From contig JANQQG010000252.1 of the NCBI GenBank assembly GCA_028285065.1, forward strand, positions 1 to 49,815: DNA of 49,815 nt. The letters run 5' to 3'. The DNA is from Phycisphaerales bacterium (GTDB lineage: Bacteria; Planctomycetota; Phycisphaerae; Phycisphaerales; UBA1924). The position numbers were made by a program, and so were the translations under genes. The notes beneath the pieces were generated by a model that saw only the letters and a list, made by a program, of their open reading frames with translations, was not told the DNA's origin and made no database searches. This document shows, one piece after another, positions 23,723 to 32,044 of this stretch (position 1 is the first letter of the stretch; each line of letters opens with the position of its first letter).

Positions 23723-25226
23723 GTCGCGCGGGCCGGAGGCGTTCGCGGGCCGTGACTCGCTCGAGCTCTTGGGCGACCTGATGTTCCGCCCGCAGGCGCT
23801 CGCGTCGATGGAGCTGATCCGTCTGGACCGGCGCCCGCTCAAGAAGCAGGTCGGTCTGGATGAAGAGCGCCGGTTCTTCTCCGCGAATGAGCTCGTGATG
23901 AACCGTGGGCTCGCCGAAGTCGCCGACGGGTACCGCGCGCGCCGGAAGGCCGACGCGAAGGCGCGCCCGACGCCGGACGAGAAGGCCGCCCTCGAGACGC
24001 AGGAGTCGCTCGGGCTGTTCATGATGTTCGCCGATGGAATGCCTCTGGCGATCGTGCCCAACGAGGCCGACCCTGCGTTCCTGCGCGCGAGCGCGACGAT
24101 CAGCGATCCTGGCGCGGGCGATGTGCAGGCGGCGCTGGCCGCGCTCGGGGCGGCATGGGGGACGCCCGATGCGCTCGATGCGGCAAAGGGCCTGGCATCG
24201 ATCATCGACGCATCACCCGCGTACACCGACGTGACCAAGAGCCGCGTGGCGCAAGAGGTCTTCTACAACGACCACGGCCCATGGAAGTGGGCGGCCATTG
24301 CGAGCGGGCTCTCGCTGCTCGCCCTCCTGTTCGGCTGGCTGACGCGCTGGAAGCCCGCGTACGTCGGCGCCGGGCTGCTCATCGCGTGGGCAGTGGGGGA
24401 GCAGCTGCTCGGCCTGGGCCTGCGGATATCGATCCTCGGTCGTGCGCCCGTGTCCAACACCTACGAGGCCTTGTTGTGGATGGGTCTGGTCGCGGTGGCT
24501 GTCGGGCTCGTCGGGCAGGTGCTCAGCCGCAAGAGCTGGTACCTCGCCGGCGGGATGGCCGCCTCGATGATCGCCATGCTCTTCGCGATGCTCGTACCGC
24601 TGGCCGACCAGACCAACACGCTGCCCGCGGTGCTCCGGAGCAACTATTGGCTGATCCTGCACGTGCTCACGATTGTCGCGTCGTACGGCGCGTTGCTCCT
24701 CGCGGCCGTGCTTGGGCATGTCTACCTGATCCGCAACGTCCTGATGCGCCGCCCCGACTCGGACCAGCAATCACGGGTCATCGTCCAGGTCTACCGCGTC
24801 ATGCAGCTCGGACTCGTGCTGCTGACGATCGGGACGATCCTGGGCGGCGTCTGGGCCGCGGACTCCTGGGGACGCTTCTGGGGCTGGGATCCCAAGGAGA
24901 CGTGGTCGCTGATCAGCATCATCGTCTACTTCGCGTTGATCCATGCCCGGTACGTCGGGTGGCTGCGTGACACGGGGCTGGCCGTCGCCTCGATCATCGG
25001 CTTCATGGCGATCGTCTGGACGTTCTACGGCGTCAACTACGTCATGGCCTCCGGCCTGCACAGCTACGGCTTCGGCTCGGGCGGTGAGGTCTACGTCGCG
25101 GCATGGGCCGGTGTTGAGGCGCTCTTCGTCGGCGCGTGCCTGCTCGTCGCGCGTTCGCAGCGGACAAGGCGGACCGCGCCGTCACCGACGACGTCCGGCG
25201 CAAGCGCTCTTGCGACAGCCCCATGA
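23520..25226 (+). CDS. ccsA: CcsA-type cytochrome c haem lyase with N-terminal exported extension
   Basis: The 568-residue protein starts with a signal-like segment (MRLPFVLLCLLFPILPATASAQ) and a ~230-residue periplasmic region containing LPIQHQGRVMPWSTYADRVAVQLTGR, as in long CcsA/CcsB fusions of this lineage. Eight or so helices follow, with the haem-handling WWD motif ADSWGRFWGWDPKETWSLI at about 445-463 and nearby His residues (VLGHVYLI, LIHARYVGW). With ResB it completes a dedicated system II apparatus, matching the heavy haem load of this operon (12 CxxCH sites in two proteins). Its first 203 bases overlap the resB frame. Confidence 0.9.
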   Translation: MRLPFVLLCLLFPILPATASAQATSKTTPEATRIMASLPIQHQGRVMPWSTYADRVAVQLTGRTSWSESRGPEAFAGRDSLELLGDLMFRPQALASMELIRLDRRPLKKQVGLDEERRFFSANELVMNRGLAEVADGYRARRKADAKARPTPDEKAALETQESLGLFMMFADGMPLAIVPNEADPAFLRASATISDPGAGDVQAALAALGAAWGTPDALDAAKGLASIIDASPAYTDVTKSRVAQEVFYNDHGPWKWAAIASGLSLLALLFGWLTRWKPAYVGAGLLIAWAVGEQLLGLGLRISILGRAPVSNTYEALLWMGLVAVAVGLVGQVLSRKSWYLAGGMAASMIAMLFAMLVPLADQTNTLPAVLRSNYWLILHVLTIVASYGALLLAAVLGHVYLIRNVLMRRPDSDQQSRVIVQVYRVMQLGLVLLTIGTILGGVWAADSWGRFWGWDPKETWSLISIIVYFALIHARYVGWLRDTGLAVASIIGFMAIVWTFYGVNYVMASGLHSYGFGSGGEVYVAAWAGVEALFVGACLLVARSQRTRRTAPSPTTSGASALATAP

Positions 25227-25271
25227 GCAAGGTGGAGCCGGGACCGCGGCTCCCCAGGAAGGAGTTCACCG

Positions 25272-26654
25272 ATGCCCGTTCTCACCAGCCCGCACCTGCT
25301 CGCGCTGACGTGTGCCTTCACCGCGGCGCCGATGCTCGTTGCACAGGACTCCGAGACGCAGCCCGCGGACGCGCAGCCTGCTGATGCCGAGATCGCGCCG
25401 GACGTCGCTGACGCGCCGGCCGCCGACGCGGGCGAGGCCAAGCACGGTTTCGGCTTCCTGTCCGATCCGGACGAGGAGCCCAATGACATCTTCGAGGCGC
25501 TGACCGGCGGGAAGGTCCATTTCGACAACCGCTTCCGTATCGAACTCGCCGACACCACCGGTGCCGACTCATCCACCGCCATCACGAACCGCATCCGACT
25601 CGGCCACGAGACCAAGTCGTACCACGGGTTCAGCGGCTTCATCGAGATGGAGAACGTCTCGACGCTCGACGAGGGCAACTACTACGTACCCGCGACCGGC
25701 GACGGGACCGACACGAGGACCGTTGTCGCCGACCCGACCGGTACCGAGGTCAACCAGGCGTACCTGCGTTACCACGAGGCCTCGACCTTCGACTCCGGCA
25801 TCTCGCTCGATGTCCGTGCCGGGCGTCAGCGGATCATCCTCGACGACAGCCGCTTCGTCGGCAACGTTGGTTGGCGTCAGTTCGAGCAGACCTACGACGC
25901 CGTGCGCCTCGAATCCGACCTCGGCGTCGAGGGGCTGGGCGCGCAGTACGCGTACGTCTGGCGCGTCCAGCGCATCTTCGGCCCGGACGGGCCGAACTGG
26001 GATTCCAACTCGCACTTCGTCAACGTCTCGTACGTCGTCTCGCCTGAGTTGAAGGTCACCCCCTTCGCGTACCTGCTCGACTTCGACGACGACTCGCCGA
26101 TGAACTCCGTCAACACCTACGGCATCCGCCTCACGGGCGCCCTCTTCAAGGATGCCGAAGACGAGCGTGACTTGTTCGTCGACTACGAGTTCACCTACGC
26201 ACGTCAGAGCGACACCGGCGACAATCCCGTGGACTTCGAGGCCGATTTCGTCGCGATCCAGGGGAAGGTGACCAAGAAGGGGCTCGGTGCTGCGGTCGTT
26301 GGCTACCAACTGCTCGGCAGCGACGATGGCGCCTTCGGCTTCCGCTTCCCCCTCGGCACCAATCACAAGTTCCAGGGCTTCGCCGATCTCTTCCTCGTGA
26401 CTCCCGCAACCGGGCTCCAGGATCTCTACGTTGGCGGGTCGTTGGACCTGCCCTATGGCGTCAAGTCAGGGGCCGTGTTCCACCAGTTCTGGTCGGACGA
26501 GGGCGGCATGGACCTCGGGTACGAGCTCGACGTCGTCGCGAGCAAGAAGATCAACAAGAACTGGTCGGTGCTGGTCAAGGGCGCGTACTTCGACGGGCAC
26601 AACGGGCTGCCGGACACGACCCGGGCCTGGTTCCAGACGACGCTCCACTTCTAA
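25272..26654 (+). CDS. Outer-membrane porin, alginate-export (AlgE-like) family
   Basis: The 460-residue protein has a signal peptide, an Asp/Ala/Pro-rich linker (about 25-60) and a beta-strand-rich body with alternating residues, ending in Phe (WFQTTLHF) as outer-membrane barrels do. Segments such as FDNRFRIELADTT, ITNRIRLGHETKSYHGFSGFIEMENVS, EVNQAYLRYHEAS and LDVRAGRQRIILDDSRFVGNVGWRQFEQTYDAVRL follow the alginate_exp layout. Members move diverse small anions or substrates. Co-transcribed with the multihaem operon (GGAAGGAG ribosome site), it may admit the electron acceptor. Confidence 0.83.
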   Translation: MPVLTSPHLLALTCAFTAAPMLVAQDSETQPADAQPADAEIAPDVADAPAADAGEAKHGFGFLSDPDEEPNDIFEALTGGKVHFDNRFRIELADTTGADSSTAITNRIRLGHETKSYHGFSGFIEMENVSTLDEGNYYVPATGDGTDTRTVVADPTGTEVNQAYLRYHEASTFDSGISLDVRAGRQRIILDDSRFVGNVGWRQFEQTYDAVRLESDLGVEGLGAQYAYVWRVQRIFGPDGPNWDSNSHFVNVSYVVSPELKVTPFAYLLDFDDDSPMNSVNTYGIRLTGALFKDAEDERDLFVDYEFTYARQSDTGDNPVDFEADFVAIQGKVTKKGLGAAVVGYQLLGSDDGAFGFRFPLGTNHKFQGFADLFLVTPATGLQDLYVGGSLDLPYGVKSGAVFHQFWSDEGGMDLGYELDVVASKKINKNWSVLVKGAYFDGHNGLPDTTRAWFQTTLHF

Positions 26655-26689
26655 GCCGGCGGCTCGATTGCGTCGATCAAGGCTGATGG

Positions 26690-27277
26690 ATGGACACACC
26701 TCCGCCGAACCTCGAGCAGGAGATCTGGCGACGCCTCGCCAGCGCCGCGGGTGATCCGCTCGACCCGATGCGCCTGTGCACCGTTGCGACGGTGCTCGAG
26801 GAGGGCGGCGCCGACGCACGCCTGCTGCTGCTGCGCGGGGCCGACGCGGACGAGCGCGTCCTGTGGTTCCATTGCGACCGGCGCTCGCGCAAGGTGCGGC
26901 AGCTCAAGCTCGAGCCGAACGCGGCCGTCGTCTGCTACGACCCCGAGGCGAAGATCCAGTTCCGGATGGCCGGCGAGGTCTCGATCCACGAGGACGATGC
27001 GATCGCGGACCAGCACTGGGCCCAGCTCGAGTTCGCCGCCCGTGACCGCTACGCCCAGGCGCCCGAGCCCGATGTCGAGCTCAGCGAGATCGACCCGAGG
27101 CTGGCCCGTCAGGTCCGCGACGTCGAGCGCTCGGGCGAGGTGCACGGTCGCGAGAACTTCGCGGCTCTGATGTGCGTCGTCAGCTCCATCGACTGGCTCC
27201 GCCTGGGCGAGGGCGCCGATGCGCATGCCGTGATGCGCCGTGATGAGGGATGGCGTGCGCGGCTGCTGACGTCATAG
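26690..27277 (+). CDS. Pyridoxamine 5'-phosphate oxidase-like FMN-binding protein
   Basis: The 195-residue protein has the split-barrel pattern of PNPOx-like proteins: MRLCTVATVLEEGGADARLLLLRGAD, VLWFHCDRRSRKVRQLKLEPNAAVVCYDPEAKIQFRMAGEVSIH, and a C-terminal NFAALMCVVSSIDWLRLG. It probably binds FMN; whether it makes PLP or acts as a flavin or haem-associated reductase is unknown. It starts 35 bases after the porin and seems to close the operon, ending just before a strong hairpin. Confidence 0.8.
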   Translation: MDTPPPNLEQEIWRRLASAAGDPLDPMRLCTVATVLEEGGADARLLLLRGADADERVLWFHCDRRSRKVRQLKLEPNAAVVCYDPEAKIQFRMAGEVSIHEDDAIADQHWAQLEFAARDRYAQAPEPDVELSEIDPRLARQVRDVERSGEVHGRENFAALMCVVSSIDWLRLGEGADAHAVMRRDEGWRARLLTS

Positions 27278-27289
27278 GTCGCACCGAAT

Positions 27290-27320
27290 CGGCGAGCCCC
27301 GGCCTTCGCCGGGGACGCCG
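27290..27320. terminator. Strong hairpin between convergent genes
   Basis: CCCCGGC-CTTC-GCCGGGG (27297-27314) is extended by CGGCG/CGCCG outside a small internal loop. It lies between the plus-strand PNPOx-like gene and the minus-strand SRPBCC gene. There is no T run, so it may be a bidirectional or factor-dependent terminator. Confidence 0.55.
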
Positions 27321-27340
27321 AGTTGCGAGTAGCACGAGCA

Positions 27341-28432
27341 TCAAGGGCGACGTCTGTCGGCGGCGACGGTGCGCGGATGCCGCTTGCCGGTCTCAATGTA
27401 GTGCACGAGTTCGACGGTGGTCATGTCGATCAGTGGCGTGAACTGCTGCTTGAGCATACCCACGGCGGCCGCGGGCGTGTTCGGCCGGATCTGTCCGGTG
27501 AAGTGCATCTCGATGCGAGACCGGTTGGGTCCGAGCGGCACAACCGACCATGTGTTCTCGGCGCGCTCTACGAAGGGGGGCATGCCCTCGTTCGCGACGT
27601 AGCTCACGGTCCGGTTCCTCACGTCGTAGCGCAGCACCGTCTCCTTGAAACCTGGAGTGCCGGGGATCTCACAGGTGCGCTGCGCGCCGACGTCCGGCTT
27701 CCCGCGGACAGGCATGAACTCGGAGTGGGCGACGACGCTCGACCATTCGTCGATGTCGCCCCACCGCTCGCCGAGTACTTCCCATGCACGATCGGCCGAG
27801 GCCTCGACCAGCCGATGCTGGCGGATGTGCACGGTGTCGATGCCCTGGACGGACCCTGCACGCTCACCGCCGAACTTGTAGACGAGGTTGGCGAGCATGG
27901 CGTCCATGGTCGCGCCGAAGCTCTGGGCGACTCTGTCCGGGGCGTCGTGGTCGTAGATCACGTAGAAGCTGACGAAGGCACGCCCAGCGTCAGCCGGGGC
28001 GAACTCGATCGCGGCCAAGTGGTCACGCAGTCCGTACGCATTGTCCGTCGGAGCCGACCATGCGTACACGCCGGGGGTCGACCCAGTGAGCGCTGTGGTC
28101 GCGACGACGCGATCGGAGATTTCGGCGCCACCCTCCATCGTGAACGTGCGGAGCGACCCGGGGCCGCCCGTGCCGGAGACGCTCACCGAGCGGGCGGGAC
28201 CCACGAGGTCGATCCAGTTCTCTGGATCCGAGATCAGGTCGTAGACCTGATGGGGCGTGGCATCGATGACAACACTGCGGCTGAGCTGGAAGGGCGCCTC
28301 GGTGTGCTGGGCGACCTCGAGAGTCCCGATGCGCCACTGCGGCGAGGCTGCTTGCTCCTCCTGTGCCCAGCCCGTCGCGGATGTGGACGTAACGATTGCG
28401 CCCGCGATGATCGCGGTCCTTCGGAGATTCAT
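27341..28432 (-). CDS. Exported tandem SRPBCC (START-like) protein
   Basis: The 363-residue protein has a signal peptide (about 1-23, ending TSATGWA) and two SRPBCC/polyketide-cyclase-like domains. The first runs from LSRSVVIDATPHQVYDLISDPENWIDLVGPA and the second from IDTVHIRQHRLVEASADRAWEVLGERWGDIDEWSSVVAHSEF. These folds bind hydrophobic ligands in a deep cavity. No catalytic residue is assignable. The second domain is similar to the adjacent cytoplasmic SRPBCC protein (shared MPPFV / MPFFV, then HYIETG / HYAETG), suggesting duplication. Both belong to a small unit downstream of a TetR gene. Confidence 0.8.
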   Translation of the reverse strand: MNLRRTAIIAGAIVTSTSATGWAQEEQAASPQWRIGTLEVAQHTEAPFQLSRSVVIDATPHQVYDLISDPENWIDLVGPARSVSVSGTGGPGSLRTFTMEGGAEISDRVVATTALTGSTPGVYAWSAPTDNAYGLRDHLAAIEFAPADAGRAFVSFYVIYDHDAPDRVAQSFGATMDAMLANLVYKFGGERAGSVQGIDTVHIRQHRLVEASADRAWEVLGERWGDIDEWSSVVAHSEFMPVRGKPDVGAQRTCEIPGTPGFKETVLRYDVRNRTVSYVANEGMPPFVERAENTWSVVPLGPNRSRIEMHFTGQIRPNTPAAAVGMLKQQFTPLIDMTTVELVHYIETGKRHPRTVAADRRRP

Positions 28433-28484
28433 GATCTCGTGTCCTTTCGAGTGTGGGCCGGACCAGCGCCGACCCTCCTGGGGT

Positions 28485-28994
28485 TTAGGCGGCCTCGTTG
28501 GCTGCCTTCGACTGAGCCATCGCCTTGCGCGCGTGCACGCGCCCGGTCTCGGCGTAGTGCTTGATCTCCTCCATGGCGAAGCCCGACATCTTGCCCATCT
28601 GCATCTTCATGATGGGGCCCATGAGCAGGCCGAAGGGAGGCAGGAGCCTCGCTTCGATGTGCATCTCAACGTCCGTTGTGGCGTCAATCCGTCGCTTTAG
28701 CGTCCAGCGGTTGTGCATGGTCCTGACGAAGAATGGCATCCTCTCGCCCTCCGCGCTGTACGCGATGACTCCGTTGGTTGCGTCGAACTCGGTGATCTCC
28801 TCAGTGATCGGCCCCATTTCTGTGTTGCACACGCGCCCCGCACACGGCGCACCATCGATGCGGGCGGGGCCCGGACGCTTCGACGAACTGTGCACAGGGC
28901 TCACCCAATCGCCGATGGCATCGAACTGGTTCGCGACGAGATTCCACACGTGCTCGAGTGGAGCGTCGATCGTGATCTGTTGGCGGATGTTCAT
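28485..28994 (-). CDS. SRPBCC family protein
   Basis: The track starts at 29042, but the ATG at 28994 has an AGGAGACGG ribosome site and gives MNIRQQITIDAPLEHVWNLVANQFDAIGDWVSPVHSS, the standard SRPBCC opening, in a 169-residue protein without signal peptide. The C-terminus has EMHIEARLLPPFGLLMGP and EEIKHYAETGRVH. It probably binds a hydrophobic small molecule; ligand unknown. The adjacent TetR operator upstream and the exported homologue downstream suggest an inducible pair. Confidence 0.82.
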   Translation of the reverse strand: MNIRQQITIDAPLEHVWNLVANQFDAIGDWVSPVHSSSKRPGPARIDGAPCAGRVCNTEMGPITEEITEFDATNGVIAYSAEGERMPFFVRTMHNRWTLKRRIDATTDVEMHIEARLLPPFGLLMGPIMKMQMGKMSGFAMEEIKHYAETGRVHARKAMAQSKAANEAA

Positions 28995-29047
28995 CGGTCC
29001 GTCTCCTGTCGTTCGTGCGCGGAGAGCTGATCCGCTCCGCAATAAAT

Positions 29048-29059
29048 GAACGATCGTTC
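29048..29059. promoter_or_regulatory. Candidate TetR operator GAACGATCGTTC
   Basis: A perfect 12-bp palindrome lies 54 bases upstream of the SRPBCC start, between that gene and the TetR gene. Similar half-sites (GAACG/CGTTC) recur upstream of the TetR gene itself. Confidence 0.6.
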
Positions 29060-29101
29060 CGTAAATGAGCCCAGAGATCGCATCATCCGGGCGTTGCCGT
29101 C

Positions 29102-29701
29102 TCAGACCGCCCGGAGCATGACCTCCATGGCTGTGAGTGATTGGTCGATGGACTTTGCGGACTGGCCAGCACGTCCCGCGAGCATGATGCCGTTGCGGAA
29201 GACGGAGAGCGCTGCGGCGACGGACTCGCAGTCCAGATCGGGGGCGACTTCGCTGGCGGCCTTGGCCCGCTCGAGAACCTCGCAGAACTGGCAGACGATG
29301 TAGTCCTCGACGACGACCGTTAGCCTCTGGATCTCGGCGTCGGTTGTCCCGAACTCGTTCTTCGCATTCGTTAGGAAGCAGCCCCAGCTATCCGGCGCCT
29401 TGGCGTACTCCGCCATCGCATGCAGGCAGTGCCGGAGGTTCCCGAGCGGTGATCCCTCCTCGCGGAGCTTCCCCTCAAGCCCGCACATGCGACTCCTGTA
29501 GTAGCGTTCCACTGCGAGGATGTAGAGTTTCCGCTTGTCGCCGACCCAGTCGTACATGCTCTGCTTGCCAATGCCCATTGCCTCGCAGAGCTGAGCGACG
29601 CTCGACGCCTCGTAGCCATGCTCCCAAAACCAGAGCATCGCGGCCTCGAGGGCCTGCTCGGTGTCGAACTCACGCGGACGCCCTCGCTGTGGGGTGGCCA
29701 T
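29102..29701 (-). CDS. TetR-family regulator
   Basis: The 199-residue protein has a TetR DNA-binding domain at about 6-62 (GRPREFDTEQALEAAMLWFWEHGYEASSVAQLCEAMGIGKQSMYDWVGDKRKLYILAVERYY), of the PREFD...A..LFW type, and a helical ligand domain with Cys-containing segments (WGCFLTNAKNEFG). It is upstream of two SRPBCC genes on the same strand. Palindromes built from GAACG/CGTTC before both units support autoregulation and control of the pair. Confidence 0.9.
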   Translation of the reverse strand: MATPQRGRPREFDTEQALEAAMLWFWEHGYEASSVAQLCEAMGIGKQSMYDWVGDKRKLYILAVERYYRSRMCGLEGKLREEGSPLGNLRHCLHAMAEYAKAPDSWGCFLTNAKNEFGTTDAEIQRLTVVVEDYIVCQFCEVLERAKAASEVAPDLDCESVAAALSVFRNGIMLAGRAGQSAKSIDQSLTAMEVMLRAV

Positions 29702-29720
29702 GCCGACAGTTTAGGTTTGT

Positions 29721-29768
29721 GGAACGGACGGTCAAGTGACTCTCGTTGATTTATTGTCTAACCGTTCC
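29721..29768. promoter_or_regulatory. TetR self-promoter region with GGAACG/CGTTCC half-sites
   Basis: GAACGGACGGTC (29722-29733) is a one-mismatch version of GAACGATCGTTC, and GGAACG (29721-29726) faces CGTTCC (29763-29768) across an AT-richer stretch (TTGATTTATTGTC). It starts 20 bases upstream of the TetR start codon. Confidence 0.5.
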
Positions 29769-29957
29769 AGATTTATGAGCCTGGGCACGGACGGATCGGC
29801 CGCCCGCTCGAGCGGTACCGACAACCGGCCTTGCGACCAGGACGTTGGTCACCGAATCCGCGCTGCATTGTGAACCGAATCCCGTCTCCGATCGTGCACC
29901 GAGGCGATGTCCTCGATCCCATACGGCCTTTTGACTGCTCCACCGGGAGGTCCCATC

Positions 29958-30959
29958 GTGTTCTCAATGAAGATGCTCGTGCCCGCTTCCGTGATCGCCG
30001 TTGCGTCCGTGACCGGGGCGATCGCTCAGTCCACCACCACGACCGCGTCGGACAACGCCCCCAAGCTCGGCCAGTGGGTCGTCGTCGTCGACGGCGTCAT
30101 GGGTGGGCTCTCGACCGGCGCCGTGGCCGACAGCGACCTTGGCATCGCCCGCTTCTCCGGCACCCTCTCCCTTGAGAACAACGGCGGCTTCTCGCAGATC
30201 CGTGCCACCGCCCGCGGAAGCGACTTCGACGGCGCCAGCGGCGTCGAGCTCATCGTCCGCGGCGACGGTCGCGAGTACAACTTCAACGTCCGCTGCTCCA
30301 ACGCCCGCGTCCGCGCCGGCGGCTTCGAGCAGTCGTTCCCGACTACCGACGGCGAGTGGACCACCGTCCGCCTCGCGTTCGATGACTTCACCCTGACCTC
30401 CTTCGGGCGCACCGTCCGCAATGCACCCGACCTGACGCCCTCGCTGATCGAGTCCGTCGGCGTGACGCTCTCGGACAAGAAGGAAGGCCCTTTCCAGGTC
30501 GACATCGCCTCGATCCGTCCTTTCCGGGGTGAAGCACGGCCCGAGAGCGGCTCGACGCTCAACCTGGCCGCACTCCCGGGCGAGGCGACGCTCGCGAAGC
30601 TGAGTGAGCTCGCCGAGGCCGGTGCGGCTGAGACCAAGGTCGAGGTCGTCGCCGCCAGTTCGAGCGTCCGCGCGATGCGGCTCGCCGAACTCGCTGTCAC
30701 CCGTGGCGTGCCCCTGTTCAACGACGGGCAGTCCGAGGCGTGCAGCGCAATCTACGAGGTCACGATCGAGGCGATGGTCGCGCTCGGCGCCGACGAGCTC
30801 GATGGCTCGATCATCAGGCGTCTGAACGAGGCCCTCGCTGCCGGGAAGAACGAGCACGACGCGTCCCGGCGAGCGTGGATCTACCGCCGGGCGCTCGATG
30901 CGGCATACGCCGCCCTCGATCGTCCGAGCGGGGAGTCGCGCCCGATGGCTTCCAACTGA
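29958..30959 (+). CDS. Exported CIA30 (NDUFAF1-like) domain protein
   Basis: I prefer the GTG at 29958, seven bases after GGGAGG, over the track's ATG at 29907; this gives 333 residues with a signal peptide (MFSMKMLVPASVIAVASVTGAIAQ). The CIA30 domain covers about 35-190: VVVVDGVMGGLSTGAV, ARFSGTLSLENNGGFSQIRA, YNFNVRC and WTTVRLAFDDFTLTSFGR. Bacterial CIA30 proteins have a galactose-binding-like fold and unknown roles, and need not relate to complex I. The C-terminal ~120 residues are helical and unassigned. Confidence 0.83.
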   Translation: MFSMKMLVPASVIAVASVTGAIAQSTTTTASDNAPKLGQWVVVVDGVMGGLSTGAVADSDLGIARFSGTLSLENNGGFSQIRATARGSDFDGASGVELIVRGDGREYNFNVRCSNARVRAGGFEQSFPTTDGEWTTVRLAFDDFTLTSFGRTVRNAPDLTPSLIESVGVTLSDKKEGPFQVDIASIRPFRGEARPESGSTLNLAALPGEATLAKLSELAEAGAAETKVEVVAASSSVRAMRLAELAVTRGVPLFNDGQSEACSAIYEVTIEAMVALGADELDGSIIRRLNEALAAGKNEHDASRRAWIYRRALDAAYAALDRPSGESRPMASN

Positions 30960-31066
30960 TCCGGTCCCTTTCGGACTGATCTGGCCGGTTTCAAACCTAG
31001 GATGCTCCGTCGACGCATCGCCCCCCTTTCTCCTGGGTGGGGCGTGCGTCATTTTGGGAGCAACCA

Positions 31067-32038
31067 GTGAGTTCGAGCAGTCAGCAACCGCGAGCGGCCG
31101 TCATCGGGGCGGGGAGCATGGGCACGCTCATCGCGGCCATCCTCGGTCAGGTCATGCCCGTTGTCCTCGTCTGCCGTCGCGAGGAGCGCGCAGCCCAACT
31201 GTTCCGGTGGGGGGCCAATGTCAGCGGGCTGATCGAGGCGTCCGCGCGCCCCATCGTCGTGCGGACAACCGATGAGATCCCCAATGCGGGCGGCGCCTCG
31301 CTCGTCGTCGTCGCGACGAAGACGACCGCGATCCCCGGCGTCTCCGAAGACCTCGTCCGCGTGATGCCCAAGCTGACCGATGCGCGCGAGGGCCCGTTGG
31401 TCGTCAGTTTTCAGAACGGCATTGATCCGGGGCGGGAGCTCATGAGCCGCCTGCGCCACAAGCGCGTCTTGCGCATGGTGCTCGCGCTCGGTGCGACGCT
31501 TACGGACGACGGGCGCAGCGCTCGCGTCTCGCTCAACCAGCCGCCGCACGCGATCGGGAGCGTCGATCCCGAACTCCAGCCGGGCGCGGAGCAGATCGCG
31601 TTGTGGCTGACCGAGGGCGGACTCGAGACCGCGTACGCCGGCGACATCGAGCTGGAAGTCTGGCGCAAGGCGATCCTCAACGCGTCGGTGAACCCGGTGG
31701 CGGCCCTGGTCAACTGCACGGTCGGCGAGGTCTTGGACTCACCATCGACCGACATCGTGCACAAGCTGCTCGGCGAGGGCATCGCGGTCGCCAAAGCCGA
31801 GGGGATCGGTCTTCCCGACACGTACGCCGAGCGGGCCGTGGAGATGCTCAACCACGCGCGTCCGCATGTGCCGAGCATGGTCGAGGACATCCGCGGCGGT
31901 CGCGAGTCCGAGATCGGCCAGCTCAACCGCCAGATCATCGAACGCGGACGCGCTCTTGGTGTGCCGACGCCGACGCACGAGACAGTTGATGCGCTGATCG
32001 AGACGTTCGATTGGAAGGTGTACCACGACCGGCGGTAG
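31067..32038 (+). CDS. panE: 2-dehydropantoate 2-reductase family protein
   Basis: The GTG at 31067, six bases after GGGAG, gives 323 residues starting SSSSQQPRAAVIGAGSMGTLIAAIL, an NADPH-binding Rossmann motif. The C-terminal domain has the ketopantoate reductase signature EVWRKAILNASVNPVAALVNCTVGEVL with the likely catalytic Lys, and RGGRESEIGQLNRQIIERGRALGVPTPTHETV. The enzyme reduces ketopantoate to pantoate for pantothenate and CoA synthesis. Paralogues with other substrates exist, so the symbol is family-level. It converges with the FG-GAP gene, six bases apart. Confidence 0.85.
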   Translation: MSSSSQQPRAAVIGAGSMGTLIAAILGQVMPVVLVCRREERAAQLFRWGANVSGLIEASARPIVVRTTDEIPNAGGASLVVVATKTTAIPGVSEDLVRVMPKLTDAREGPLVVSFQNGIDPGRELMSRLRHKRVLRMVLALGATLTDDGRSARVSLNQPPHAIGSVDPELQPGAEQIALWLTEGGLETAYAGDIELEVWRKAILNASVNPVAALVNCTVGEVLDSPSTDIVHKLLGEGIAVAKAEGIGLPDTYAERAVEMLNHARPHVPSMVEDIRGGRESEIGQLNRQIIERGRALGVPTPTHETVDALIETFDWKVYHDRR

Positions 32039-32044
32039 CTGCGT

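Noticed and set aside
21725-24238. 837-residue minus-strand ORF, the longest in the track
   Set aside because: It lies antisense to resB and ccsA and is Arg/Asp/Ala-rich as expected for a GC-driven shadow frame; no domain is visible.
27323-28564. 413-residue plus-strand ORF
   Set aside because: Antisense shadow of the exported SRPBCC gene; no recognisable domain.
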